A stretch of DNA of 64,000 bases from CAYMDP01 sp964389375 (lineage in GTDB: Bacteria > Bdellovibrionota > Bdellovibrionia > Bdellovibrionales > UBA1609): positions 1-64,000 of the forward strand of contig CAYMDP010000010.1 in assembly GCA_964389375.1 (NCBI GenBank), read 5' to 3'. The position numbers were made by a program, and so were the translations under genes. Each line of letters starts with the position of its first letter. The first letter of the stretch is position 1. The notes under the pieces were generated by a model, which did no database searches, had not been told where the DNA came from, and worked only from the letters and a program-made list of their open reading frames with translations. This document shows, piece by piece, positions 44,459-53,589 of this stretch.

Positions 44459-46126
44459 ATGTCTTCAGTCAATAGTTCAGACGGCTCAAATCGCCAGGAT
44501 GATGTTGTCAGACGTAATCGAGAAGAGTATCGCGAAAAAGAAAGTGAGCTGATAAAAAAGCACAATCGCGAAATCCGCCGTATTGGTGAAGTTCATAACC
44601 AACAATTAGAATCGGTAAAGTCGACTCATCAAAAACAAATGGATGAGTTAAAAAGTAAAAGTCATAACTCGATCAATTCCAGGGATCATCGCCATCAGAC
44701 TGAAATTAATAATCTAAGAGATATGCAACGAAAGCAGCTTGAGCAACTGGCTTCAGAAAGCCAAAGTAAATTAAATCAGGCGAGGCAGAACACGGCTCAA
44801 CAACAAATGGATCTTAAGAGACGCTACGAGACTCAAATCGAAGATCTAAGATCCGGGCACCAAAGAGAGCTGACTCAGCAAAACGAATCCTATCAGATGG
44901 CCCTTGAAGATAATCGTGAAAAGGTGCAAAGCTCTATCGGAAATTATCGTGAGCGAATGGGAAAAAAACATTCCGAAGATATCCAGACCATCAATGATAA
45001 CCGCATGAATCAAGTCAGTGAGCTGCAAAGAAAATACGACGAGCATCGAAGAAGTTCGGACTACCGCCTTCGCAATCAAGAAGTTCGGCACCTGCAAGAC
45101 AAACAGCGCATGTCCGAAAACAATCTGAATCAACTTAAGCGACAGCGCTCTGAACAAGAAGATCAGGCTCAGGTTCTGCGCACAGGTTTTGAAGATGGTT
45201 TGGCCAAAACTCGAGAAAGATTTGAGAAGGCGAACGAAAAAGAGCGTTCTGCCCGTGAGGAAAACGGGGAAGTTTTTAAGTCCAGCGTGAGCGAGCGCGT
45301 GGATAGCCGCATGCGCGCTCTCGAAAGTCGTATCGAAGATCTGAAGGCCTTAAAGGTAAGAAGAGACTTGGAGCTCACGCGCGATAAAAACCGTGAAGTC
45401 ACGAACGTAAAGGACAGTTACCAAAACAATATCGATGACCTTGAATATCAGCGCAAAGAGCTTTTAAGAGCCTCGAATGCCAAGAACGCTAAAGAGATTC
45501 AAAAAATTCACGGAGAAAAATCGGAGCTGATGCAAAATCAAAACCGATTCTTCAATGAAAAAATAAGTTTTGATCGGGAGCGAAGCAAGGAGCAGGTGCA
45601 AAACCTAAAGTCTGATTTTGAGTCAAGATCTCAGCAGACTCAGATGCAAGCAGATAACCGAGTCAATACGCTATTAAGTTCGACCGAGCTTGAGATGAAC
45701 CGAGTTCAAGAAAATTCTTTGATGACCGCCAAAATGATGAAGGAGCAGCATCAAGAAGAACTCAAAGTTGTTCGAGCTCAGGTTGAAGCTGAAAAAGCTG
45801 AGGCCATCGAACGTTTAAAAGATCAGCTTAGAAAACGAGAAATGCAGCAACAAGAAAAAATGAACTCGGTCGTTACGTCTTACGAAAAGCAATTGGCGCA
45901 GCTGAATGATGATATGGTTCGGCTTAAAAGAAGTCAGGATGTTGAGTTGAAGCGAATGGTTGATAATATGAAGCGAGTTCATCAATCTGAGCTTGATACT
46001 CAACAAGTTCAGTATCAAAATCGCCTTTCTAAAGTTCAGGGGCAGCACGCAGATGAGATGCGCTCAGTAAACGAAAGAAATCAGGCACGAATGGATCAAG
46101 TTCTGACGACAGTAAAAAAAGCCTAA
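44459..46126 (+). CDS. Long coiled-coil cytoplasmic protein, intermediate-filament-like
   Basis: A 555-residue protein, almost all charged residues plus Gln and Asn, without signal peptide, TM or Pro-rich part. Heptads run almost unbroken from about 20 to 550, with many repeats of the kind HQ+ELxxxxxxxQ (HNREIRRIGEVHNQQLESV; HQKQMDELKSKSH; HQRELTQQNESY). It has very few hydrophobic core residues and many Met/Gln at a/d positions. Strong ribosome site (AAGGAGGAGAAGG). Bdellovibrio is known to have a coiled-coil rich filament protein (Ccrp); whether this is related cannot be decided by eye. pyk follows by 12 bp. Confidence 0.75.
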   Translation: MSSVNSSDGSNRQDDVVRRNREEYREKESELIKKHNREIRRIGEVHNQQLESVKSTHQKQMDELKSKSHNSINSRDHRHQTEINNLRDMQRKQLEQLASESQSKLNQARQNTAQQQMDLKRRYETQIEDLRSGHQRELTQQNESYQMALEDNREKVQSSIGNYRERMGKKHSEDIQTINDNRMNQVSELQRKYDEHRRSSDYRLRNQEVRHLQDKQRMSENNLNQLKRQRSEQEDQAQVLRTGFEDGLAKTRERFEKANEKERSAREENGEVFKSSVSERVDSRMRALESRIEDLKALKVRRDLELTRDKNREVTNVKDSYQNNIDDLEYQRKELLRASNAKNAKEIQKIHGEKSELMQNQNRFFNEKISFDRERSKEQVQNLKSDFESRSQQTQMQADNRVNTLLSSTELEMNRVQENSLMTAKMMKEQHQEELKVVRAQVEAEKAEAIERLKDQLRKREMQQQEKMNSVVTSYEKQLAQLNDDMVRLKRSQDVELKRMVDNMKRVHQSELDTQQVQYQNRLSKVQGQHADEMRSVNERNQARMDQVLTTVKKA

Positions 46127-46138
46127 GGAAATAAACGC

Positions 46139-47611
46139 GTGTTAGCCGATCGAAGAGTGAAGATTGTAGCAACGATGGGGCCAGCGACAACAGGCCGAGA
46201 CAAGCTTCGCATGGCGATCGAGTCTGGGATGAATATTGCGCGTCTAAATTTCTCTCACGGAAGTCACGAAGATCATCTTAAGGTTCTTTCGGATATCCGA
46301 AGTTTATCCCGGGAGCTACGGGCACCAGTCGGGATTCTGCAGGATCTTCAGGGGCCGAAAATTCGTGTCGGCCGGCTTAAAGACGGCAAGGTCGTCTTGG
46401 TTGAGGGGGAAGAAATCATTATTTCTCCCGATCAAAAGCTTGGCGAAGCCGGGCGTCTTTCGACAGATTTTGTTGAGCTTCCAAGAGTTGTGCGGGAGGG
46501 AACTAAAATCCTTCTTGATGATGGTTTGATGGAGCTTAAAGTGCTGTCGGTCGAAGGCTCTGAGGTTCGCTGTCTTGTGGTTTACGGGGGCATTTTAAAA
46601 GATCGCAAAGGGATGAATCTTCCAGGGACCCCTTTACCGATTGATTGTATGACTCCGAAGGACCTTGAGGATTTAGAGTGGGGTTTATCCCAAGGGGTCG
46701 ATTACATTGCGCTCAGTTTTGTGCGCAATGCGAGTGATATGATTAAGCTTCGTGAGATCGTTGAGGCGAAACGCCCCGGAACCCGCCTTGTGGCAAAAAT
46801 CGAAATGCTTGAGGCTATGGAAAATCTAGAGGAGATCGTTAAGTCCAGCGATGGAATTATGGTCGCTCGAGGGGACCTTGCGGTCGAAGTGGGGCAGAGT
46901 TTACTGCCAAGTATGCAAAAAAAGATCATCCGCATGGCAAATCAATTTAAGAAGCCTGTGATCACCGCGACTCAGATGTTAGATAGTATGGTGGAAAATC
47001 CTCGACCGACACGGGCCGAGATCACAGATGTTGCGAACGCGGTCATTGATGGCTCGGACGCCCTAATGCTTTCAGCCGAATCCGCAAGCGGGAAGTATCC
47101 TTTTAAGTGTATTCAAACCATGCACGAAATCATTTATGAGGTCGAAAGAACCGGAGATTTTTATTACGATATTTCCTTTACTGAATCATTTAATGACATA
47201 GCAGAAGGCATCGCCGCAAGTGCTTGTTTAACAGCGCTAAAGCTAGATGCCACTGTGATCGTGTGTCTTACGACGACGGGCCGAACCGCGACTTTAATTT
47301 CGAGCTTTAGGCCCAAGGCAAAGATTATTGCTGTGACCAGCCTTCTTGATACTTTGAATCGCTTGGAATTGGCTTGGGGAATTCAGTCCTTTGCAATTGG
47401 GAATTATCGTTCGACCGAAGAGGCCGTAGAGCTTGTGGAAAATCTTCTTCTTCAATACGGAATTGCCAAGCAAGGCGACAAGGTGGTTTTAACCCTGGGA
47501 ACTCCGATTGTAGATCGCTCAAAGACCAACACTTTAAAGGTACATACCTTAAGTGGAAGGCAGCCAAAGACCATCCCGGTGTCCGAGCTTCCACTTCGTC
47601 TAAGAAAATAA
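46139..47611 (+). CDS. pyk: Pyruvate kinase
   Basis: A 490-residue glycolytic enzyme converting PEP and ADP to pyruvate and ATP. Motifs: RRVKIVATMGPAT, MNIARLNFSHGSHEDH, GILQDLQGPKIRVG, LVAKIEMLEAMENLEEI with the catalytic Lys/Glu, MVARGDLAVEVG, ITATQMLDSM and NPRPTRAEITDVANAVIDG. The C-terminal allosteric domain (about 360-475) contains CLTTTGRTATLIS. Start is GTG at 46139, preceded by AAGGAA. It follows the coiled-coil gene by 12 bp. Confidence 0.97.
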   Translation: MLADRRVKIVATMGPATTGRDKLRMAIESGMNIARLNFSHGSHEDHLKVLSDIRSLSRELRAPVGILQDLQGPKIRVGRLKDGKVVLVEGEEIIISPDQKLGEAGRLSTDFVELPRVVREGTKILLDDGLMELKVLSVEGSEVRCLVVYGGILKDRKGMNLPGTPLPIDCMTPKDLEDLEWGLSQGVDYIALSFVRNASDMIKLREIVEAKRPGTRLVAKIEMLEAMENLEEIVKSSDGIMVARGDLAVEVGQSLLPSMQKKIIRMANQFKKPVITATQMLDSMVENPRPTRAEITDVANAVIDGSDALMLSAESASGKYPFKCIQTMHEIIYEVERTGDFYYDISFTESFNDIAEGIAASACLTALKLDATVIVCLTTTGRTATLISSFRPKAKIIAVTSLLDTLNRLELAWGIQSFAIGNYRSTEEAVELVENLLLQYGIAKQGDKVVLTLGTPIVDRSKTNTLKVHTLSGRQPKTIPVSELPLRLRK

Positions 47612-47707
47612 TTTAAGATTAATTCTTCAAAATTTAGGTGTATGCCTAAGGCACAGTCTTATGAGACCATAGCTTCGAGAAATGCACGGATTCTAGTGCA
47701 GAAGACT

Positions 47708-48712
47708 TTACTGCCGACCGGGAATCTTCTTAAGCGAGTAGACAAGCTCCCAGAATGGGATCACAGAAGTCACGTCTTCGAGCTTAAATGAACAAGTTAG
47801 AACTCCGCCTTCGCCGGATTGTTTTTCGTTGATTAGCCCTTTTGCAGCCAGTGGGTCTGAATCATTCACTCCGATAAGCTGACCAAGATCTTTCATAGAA
47901 CTATTTTGCATTTCTGTCAGGCTGACGGTCACCAGGCCCTTATCATTCGCAGTTTGTTTATTGCCGTAAAATGCGAGAGCTCGAAGCACGGGAAGTTCTT
48001 TTTCTTCGATGGTGATTCGTTTTGATTCGTCGGTAAAAAGATATTTGTTATACCAATCCACAAATTCGGTCAGGATTTTGTGATTCAAAATGGTCACTTT
48101 CTTTCGGCCTTCGCCTAGGTCTTCGACCTTCATGATCTGATGCCCCGAAAGCACATCCATCATTTTATCCATCTTATTCGTGGGGAGCTGAAAAATTTGA
48201 ATCGTGTAATTTCGAAGAAGATGAAAGGGGATCACTAAACCTTCTTCAGATTTTTCTCCGGCCTTATAGCCAATCAAGCTGATGATTGCGCAAAGCCTGG
48301 TGATCATATGAGGCGGAAACATTTCTTCATCACCCTTAGAGGCTTGCTCTAAGTTTTTAATACGTGTGTTGGCTTCGCGAAGGTGCCCATTAATTGTTTT
48401 GACCATGGCCTTTAGCCATTCTGGAAACGTTTTAAATTGCGCATGCAAAGACTTAAAAGGAAGAGAGATAACTTCGGTGTCTGAGATCGCCTTAGCGCCA
48501 GCACTGCGGGGTTTATTATCAAAAAAAGCCATTTCTCCGATCATTTGGCCAGAGCTAATCTCGGCTAAAATAATTTCGCCGCTTCCTTTTGTTTTGGTCA
48601 CTGCAATACGGCCAGATTTTACGACGTACATCGCGTCAGAAGCGTCGCCTTCACGGAAGAGGATTTCACCTCGCCCTAATTTTTTCGTTCCGCTCACAGT
48701 TGTTGGCCTCAA
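47708..48712 (-). CDS. Cyclic-nucleotide-binding domain protein with unrecognised C-terminal half
   Basis: A 334-residue cytoplasmic protein. The N-terminal cNMP domain (about 8-120) has RGEILFREGDASDAMYVV, SGRIAVTK and a complete phosphate-binding cassette IGEMAFFDNKPRSA (59-71) with the Glu and Arg that hold cyclic phosphate. The C-terminal 200 residues are not a recognisable Crp-type HTH; two winged-helix-like segments (about 150-220 and 245-320) are possible, e.g. TVSLTEMQNSSMKDLGQLIGV. Starts with TTG at 48712; GTG six codons later is an alternative. A candidate receiver for the cyclase product at 31031-33742 (inference). Confidence 0.78.
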   Translation of the reverse strand: MRPTTVSGTKKLGRGEILFREGDASDAMYVVKSGRIAVTKTKGSGEIILAEISSGQMIGEMAFFDNKPRSAGAKAISDTEVISLPFKSLHAQFKTFPEWLKAMVKTINGHLREANTRIKNLEQASKGDEEMFPPHMITRLCAIISLIGYKAGEKSEEGLVIPFHLLRNYTIQIFQLPTNKMDKMMDVLSGHQIMKVEDLGEGRKKVTILNHKILTEFVDWYNKYLFTDESKRITIEEKELPVLRALAFYGNKQTANDKGLVTVSLTEMQNSSMKDLGQLIGVNDSDPLAAKGLINEKQSGEGGVLTCSFKLEDVTSVIPFWELVYSLKKIPGRQ

Positions 48713-48841
48713 ATTGATGGATCGATCGGCAGTCTCTGCTCGCCTTGGGTCTATTATGAAAGAGAATAGCCGAAATGGCTAGAAGGAGACTGAAAGCTTA
48801 GAAAATCAAGCCCATCGCATTACGACTTTGGGCTGGTTGAC

Positions 48842-49501
48842 TTAAAGCATGCTTTTCAATTTGGGATCGATTTTAAGCTTTGCTCCGGTGGCCTTGATAA
48901 CATCTTCAGGGTTTAGATCCGGAGCAATTTCCTTTAAGACAAAGCCCTCGGGGGTAATGTCAAAGACTCCGTGATCTGTCACCACGCGATTTACGCAAAA
49001 CTTTCCTGTGTAGGGAAGTGTACAGGTCGGAAGAAGTTTCGAGGCGCCAGAGCGCTCGAGCTGTTGCATCGCTACGATGACTCGCTTTGCTCCGGCCACA
49101 AGGTCCATGGCTCCACCGACACCTTTAACCAGTTTTCCTGGGACCATCCAGTTTGCGATACTTCCCTTTTCATCCACTTGCATTGCGCCCAAAACCGTGA
49201 GGTCAACATGGCCTCCACGGATCATTGCGAAACTATCGGCAGAGGAAAAAAAACTGGCACCGGGAACCGTCGTGATCGTTTGTTTTCCAGCGTTAATTAA
49301 ATCCGGATCAACTTCATTGGCCCGCGGGAAAGGCCCCATTCCGAGTAAGCCGTTTTCACTTTGAAACATCACAAACATATTCGTGGGGATATAATTTGCC
49401 ACAAGGGTCGGAATTCCAATCCCAAGATTGACCACAAAGCCATCTTCAACTTCTTTAGCCACACGTTGAGCAATTCCTTCGCGAGATAGTGGAGTTCCCA
49501 T
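48842..49501 (-). CDS. scoB: 3-oxoacid CoA-transferase subunit B
   Basis: A 219-residue beta subunit: NLGIGIPTLVANYIP, the active-site Glu49 in FQSENGLLGMGP, GGHVDLTVLGAMQVDEKG and NWMVPGKLVKGVGGAMDLV. With the alpha subunit it moves CoA between succinyl-CoA and acetoacetate. Its ATG overlaps the scoA stop (TAATG), implying coupled translation. Last gene of the three-gene operon. Confidence 0.95.
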   Translation of the reverse strand: MGTPLSREGIAQRVAKEVEDGFVVNLGIGIPTLVANYIPTNMFVMFQSENGLLGMGPFPRANEVDPDLINAGKQTITTVPGASFFSSADSFAMIRGGHVDLTVLGAMQVDEKGSIANWMVPGKLVKGVGGAMDLVAGAKRVIVAMQQLERSGASKLLPTCTLPYTGKFCVNRVVTDHGVFDITPEGFVLKEIAPDLNPEDVIKATGAKLKIDPKLKSML

Positions 49502-50202
49502 TAAGAAACCTCTTTTGAAACAGTCAGATTTTCAATTCGTTTTTGGTAGCCCTTGCCCTGAAGAATTCTTTGAACATAAACTCCTGGGGTGTCGACATCC
49601 TCGGGTGCGATTTCGCCAATCTCAACAAGCTCTTCGACTTCCGCAATCGTGATTTTTCCCGCCGTAGCAACCATGGGATTAAAGTTTCGAGCGGTTTTTT
49701 TGTAGACCAAGTTTCCGAAGCGGTCCCCTTTCCAGGCTTTCACAAAGGCAAAATCCCCTTGGATGGCTTGCTCTAAAATGTAGGGGCGCCCATTAAAGTC
49801 TCTGGATTCTTTTCCTTCGGCAACTAGAGTTCCAACTCCTGTGGCTGTGTAGAAAGCAGGAATTCCAGCTCCCCCAGCCCGAAGTCGTTCAGCTAAGGTC
49901 CCTTGAGGAACAAGGTCGACCTCAAGTTCACCACTTAAAAATTGTTTTTCGAAGATATCATTTTCGCCAACATAGCTTGAGATCATTTTTTTGATCTGAC
50001 GAGTTTGAAGTAAGAGTCCGAGTCCCCAGTCATCGACCCCGGCATTGTTTGATACACATGTCAGGCCCTTTGCTCCGGAATCTCTCAATGCAAGAATTAA
50101 ATTCTCAGGAATTCCACAAAGACCAAAGCCTCCGAGAAGGATGGTCATATTGTCTTTTAGACCTTCAAGTGCTGATTTTGCATCCGGAAAAACTTTGTTC
50201 AT
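49501..50202 (-). CDS. scoA: 3-oxoacid CoA-transferase subunit A
   Basis: A 233-residue alpha subunit: MTILLGGFGLCGIPENLI, SNNAGVDDWGLGLLL, ISSYVGENDIFEKQFLSGELEVDLVPQGTLAERLRAGGAGIPAFYT. It overlaps the thiolase stop by 4 bp (ATGA) and the scoB start by 1 bp. Together with the flanking genes it feeds acetoacetate into acetyl-CoA, useful for a bacterium that lives on lipids, amino acids or PHB-like reserves (inference). Confidence 0.95.
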   Translation of the reverse strand: MNKVFPDAKSALEGLKDNMTILLGGFGLCGIPENLILALRDSGAKGLTCVSNNAGVDDWGLGLLLQTRQIKKMISSYVGENDIFEKQFLSGELEVDLVPQGTLAERLRAGGAGIPAFYTATGVGTLVAEGKESRDFNGRPYILEQAIQGDFAFVKAWKGDRFGNLVYKKTARNFNPMVATAGKITIAEVEELVEIGEIAPEDVDTPGVYVQRILQGKGYQKRIENLTVSKEVS

Positions 50203-51377
50203 AATCTCTCCACGATCAGAGCTACGGCTTCGCCTCCTCCGATGCAGAGACTTGCCATGCCGAGATTTTTTTTGCGGGCTTCCAAAGCATAAAGAAGCGT
50301 CGTTAGAATTCGCGCACCACTGGCTCCGATGGGATGGCCAATCGCGACAGCTCCGCCATGAACGTTCACTTTGTCCGCAGAAATTTTAAGATCCTTCATG
50401 GCGGCCATTGTGACGATTGAAAATGCCTCGTTGATTTCAAATAAATCGATATCTTCAATTTTAAGCTTCGCTTTCTCCATTGCCATTTTCATCGCACCCA
50501 CCGGGGCCGTGGTGAACCATTTTGGATCTTGGGCGAAAGTGGCATAAGACACAATTCGAGCGATGGGCTTTAGGTTTCGATTTTTGACTTGAGTTCCACT
50601 TGCTAAAACCAAAGCCGCACCACCGTCATTTATTTTCGAGGCGTTTGCGGCAGTGATTGTGCCTTCTTTATCGAAAGCCGGGCGAAGTTCGGTCATCTTG
50701 TCAAAACGAGCTTTTCCTGGCTCTTCATCCGTATCGATTTTCAGATTTCCGCCTTTCTGAAGGACTTCAAAAGGGGCGATTTCATTTTTGAAGAGGCCTT
50801 CTGAGATGGCCTTCTGCGCTTTGAGGTAACTTTCTTTTGCAAACTCATCTTGTTCTTGACGGCTGACACGATATTCTTTGACACAAAGCTCGGCCGCATT
50901 CCCCATATGAAATTGGTTATAGGGATCCCAAAGTCCGTCTTTAATCATCGAATCTGTCGTTTGAATATGTCCCATTCGATATCCCGTTCTCGAGTTTTCC
51001 AGAAGGTGAGGGGCAAGACTCATACATTCTTGTCCACCAGCGACCGCAATCTGACTGTGACCGAGTGCGAGGGAGTCTGCGGCAAGCATGACTGCTTTTA
51101 AGCCAGAGCCACAAACTTTGTTGACCGTCATACAGACCGTTGAAGTGGGAAGCTTTGCAAAAATTGCGGCTTGGCGTGCTGGGGCTTGTCCCGCTCCTGC
51201 GGTCAGCACTTGGCCCATGATGCATTCGTCAATGTCTTGGCTTTGAAGTTGCGCCTGTTCTAGAGCTGAAGAAATTGCGGCAGCACCAAGTCGGGGAGCA
51301 GGGCTAGAACTTAAGGCTCCTTGAAAAGACCCCACCGGAGTGCGTTTTGCGCTGAGAATAAAACTAGATTCTGGCAT
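50199..51377 (-). CDS. atoB: Acetyl-CoA acetyltransferase (thiolase)
   Basis: A 392-residue thiolase. Active Cys89 in VNKVCGSGLKAV; GGQECMSLAPHLL; the His in VNVHGGAVAIGHPIGASGAR; C-terminal Cys in SLCIGGGEAVALIVERL. These three residues form the classic thiolase centre. It is the first gene of the thiolase-scoA-scoB operon, making the biosynthetic or acetoacetyl-CoA cleaving role most likely. The promoter must lie in 51378-51736. Confidence 0.94.
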   Translation of the reverse strand: MPESSFILSAKRTPVGSFQGALSSSPAPRLGAAAISSALEQAQLQSQDIDECIMGQVLTAGAGQAPARQAAIFAKLPTSTVCMTVNKVCGSGLKAVMLAADSLALGHSQIAVAGGQECMSLAPHLLENSRTGYRMGHIQTTDSMIKDGLWDPYNQFHMGNAAELCVKEYRVSRQEQDEFAKESYLKAQKAISEGLFKNEIAPFEVLQKGGNLKIDTDEEPGKARFDKMTELRPAFDKEGTITAANASKINDGGAALVLASGTQVKNRNLKPIARIVSYATFAQDPKWFTTAPVGAMKMAMEKAKLKIEDIDLFEINEAFSIVTMAAMKDLKISADKVNVHGGAVAIGHPIGASGARILTTLLYALEARKKNLGMASLCIGGGEAVALIVERL

Positions 51378-51736
51378 AAAGTCCCTCTCTTTTTAGATAA
51401 GCGAGGATTTTGCGATGCCTCCCGGGGCTTGTCAACTCGAGGAGGATAAACCATAAAAGCTCGAATCTGACCACGTGCTCGGCAATTTCAGACTCAACCT
51501 AGCGTGAAGGTACGCGTCGCCCAAAATCGGCTGCGCGCGTAGCCTATTCGAGCTTCTACAGCCTTTTGCCTGGAGATCTAATTTCGCTTTTAGGTTAGTG
51601 CCTTGATTCGGTGTTTTTCTCTGTGTGTCAAGCCTCTGCTTCTTTAACTTTTTGGGGTGAGTTTGAGAATAAGTTCACCTAAGCTAATTAGGTTTCTGGT
51701 TTTCAAGGGATGCGTTTTTACTGAAAGGATAGCCTT
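51378..51736. other. 359-bp divergent intergenic region with inverted repeats
   Basis: Holds the promoters of the thiolase operon (minus) and the beta-solenoid gene (plus). AAGCTCGAAT at 51457-51466 is repeated inverted and perfect at 51546-51555; the 79 bases between are GC-rich and contain a GGCT/AGCC hairpin around GCGCGC near 51532. A second, 6-bp dyad (ACCTAA/TTAGGT) lies near 51677-51693. No gene seen. Confidence 0.5.
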
Positions 51737-52771
51737 ATGAGTTCTTGGGCACTGATCATTTCGATATTGATTCTTTCCTTCAGCGCGATTGCGGAAACGA
51801 TTGACTACAAACCTTTGCCTGTCGAAGTGCGAGCCGGCGATCGGCTGTTGATTCGCGGCTTCAAAGGACAGGTTCGGGTGCAGTCTCAAGCCAAAGCAAA
51901 GAATCTGTCGGTCAAATTACGTCAGATTAATCCCGATAAAAATCAAATGAGCCCCGAGCTTAAAGAAGTTTTAGATGAGTGGCTTTTTTCAGTTCAAAGG
52001 CGCGAACAAAATATTGAAGTGATCGTCCGAAGCCCGCAGTCGAAAAAAGTTTGGAGTCAGATGTTAGTTTCGGGCAATATGCCCAGTTTTATGATCGAGG
52101 TTACAGGACCTGCGATTCCTTTGGATATTGCTTTAAAGCAGGGGCCAGTTCGTGTCGAGGATTGGACAGCTCCCGTCAGCATTTTAGCAAATGAAGGTGC
52201 AGTCGAAGTCCTCGGGGGAAATGGAGATTTAAAAGTCTCTGGTCAGACGGGCGCAATTTCGGTGAAGGGACGCAAAGGCAAGGTCAGCCTCGAATCCTAT
52301 TCTGGAAAAATTTTAGTCTCGGATAACGGTGGACAATTACAACTTGAGAATTTTTCAGGTGATTCAGAAGTCAACAAGTTTGAAGGTCCCATTCAGCTTA
52401 GTTCCACTCGGGGTTCCGCGAAGGTTGTCAACTCGAAGGGTCGCATCGAATTTTTTAACGGACGCGGAGCTTTAAAATTAGAGTCTTTTGAAGGCGCAGT
52501 GAAAGGGGTTAGCGAACAAGGTGGTTTGTCCCTTAGTCTTAAGGGCGAGCCTGACGTCCGAGTGACGACAAAAGAGGGCAATGTTTTTATTGCCGCTGCG
52601 AATTCCGGAGCCTATTTAAATCTTGGAACCAGTGAAGGGCGCATTGCAGGCCCAAGTTACCTAAGCAGCTCACAGACGCCGAGCTTAAGGTTGATGCAAG
52701 GACGGATGCGCGGAAATGTTAAAGGTCAGATTTATGTCAGGACTGAGGCCGGAGCTATTCAGGTCAGATAA
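51737..52771 (+). CDS. Exported beta-rich protein, DUF4097/beta-solenoid-like
   Basis: A 344-residue protein with signal peptide 1-19 (MSSWALIISILILSFSAIA). From about 130 the sequence falls into repeating short strands of about 18-20 residues, each with G at the turn: GPVRVEDWTAPVSILANEG, GAVEVLGGNGDLKVSGQTG, GAISVKGRKGKVSLESYSG, GKILVSDNGGQLQLENFSG and so on to the end. This fits a right-handed solenoid like DUF4097 putative adhesin domains. The N-terminal 110 residues (VEVRAGDRLLIRGFKGQVRV) resemble a cap. Ribosome site AAGGA. Periplasmic or surface location; function unknown. Confidence 0.68.
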   Translation: MSSWALIISILILSFSAIAETIDYKPLPVEVRAGDRLLIRGFKGQVRVQSQAKAKNLSVKLRQINPDKNQMSPELKEVLDEWLFSVQRREQNIEVIVRSPQSKKVWSQMLVSGNMPSFMIEVTGPAIPLDIALKQGPVRVEDWTAPVSILANEGAVEVLGGNGDLKVSGQTGAISVKGRKGKVSLESYSGKILVSDNGGQLQLENFSGDSEVNKFEGPIQLSSTRGSAKVVNSKGRIEFFNGRGALKLESFEGAVKGVSEQGGLSLSLKGEPDVRVTTKEGNVFIAAANSGAYLNLGTSEGRIAGPSYLSSSQTPSLRLMQGRMRGNVKGQIYVRTEAGAIQVR

Positions 52772-52816
52772 AATCCCCTTGACGAGCGTTCGAAAATACA
52801 TGACCTTCACCAGACC

Positions 52817-53584
52817 ATGGCAAAAAAGAAGCAGTTAAAAAAGAAGACAAGTGGCGTTAAGGCTAAGAAATCCCCGGCGAAAAAGAAGGCGGTGGCTAAA
52901 AAGCCCGCTAAGGTTTTGGCTAAAAAAGCAGCACCTGTAAAGGCCGCTAAAGTGAAGGCGAAAGCCGCACCTAAAGCAAAAGCCAAGGCAGCAGCGGCTC
53001 CAAAAACCTCGAAGATTAAAGCGGCGGCTCAAAAAGTTTTGGGTAAAGTGGCCAAGGCTTTAAAGCCTACGCCCGAGCCGAAGGCTCCAAAGGCGGCGAA
53101 AGCCCCGAAAGAAAAAGTCACAAAGACGAAAGCCTCTGCAGTAGAGACGGTTGAAGAGATTGAAATTAATCCCCTCGACGCTCAGGCGATGCTTGAGGAG
53201 ATCGTTCCCGAAGAGATCATTCTGACTGATGCGGAAGGGCGAAGATATTGCCGAACCCGTGATTGTGACCAATTGTCCTTAGTCGAAGGCTATTGCCGGT
53301 ATCACTATTTGTTGTTTTGGAAAAAGATCCAGGTTCGCAAGAAAATTTTAGAAGAAGGTAAGCTGATTCGGTACATCGAAGAGCTGACTTCGCGTTATCC
53401 GGATAAATTTTTAGAAATGCTTCGCAAAGATCTACGTTCAGAGAAAGACTTCTTAGCTGCAATTCAGGAGCTTGAGATCGATGAATCAGCCGAGGACGGT
53501 GATTTTGAAGATGAAGCTCAAAATTACATCGAAGAAGTACGTGGGATGGCCGAGCCCGGCGCCCGCACCGAAGACGATTTCTAG
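52817..53584 (+). CDS. Histone H1-like Lys/Ala/Pro-rich protein with C-x4-C-x9-C-x2-H motif
   Basis: A 255-residue protein in two halves. Residues 1-108 are almost only Lys, Ala, Pro, Val and Thr (KKAVAKKPAKVLAKKAA; KAPKAAKAPKEKVTKTKAS), like eukaryotic H1 tails and bacterial AlgP/Hc1-type DNA-binding proteins. After an acidic spacer, residues 145-163 carry C145-x4-C150-x9-C160-x2-H163 (YCRTRDCDQ...GYCRYHY), a probable zinc site of the kind seen beside some phage HNH nucleases. The rest is helical and acidic (IRYIEELTSRYPDKFLEMLRKDLRSEKDF). It likely binds DNA; role is unknown. No clear ribosome site. Confidence 0.75.
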   Translation: MAKKKQLKKKTSGVKAKKSPAKKKAVAKKPAKVLAKKAAPVKAAKVKAKAAPKAKAKAAAAPKTSKIKAAAQKVLGKVAKALKPTPEPKAPKAAKAPKEKVTKTKASAVETVEEIEINPLDAQAMLEEIVPEEIILTDAEGRRYCRTRDCDQLSLVEGYCRYHYLLFWKKIQVRKKILEEGKLIRYIEELTSRYPDKFLEMLRKDLRSEKDFLAAIQELEIDESAEDGDFEDEAQNYIEEVRGMAEPGARTEDDF

Positions 53585-53589
53585 ATAAG

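Noticed and set aside
47612..47707. TTAGG/CCTAA hairpin between pyk and the cNMP gene
   Set aside because: Five base pairs and no T-run; too weak to call a terminator.
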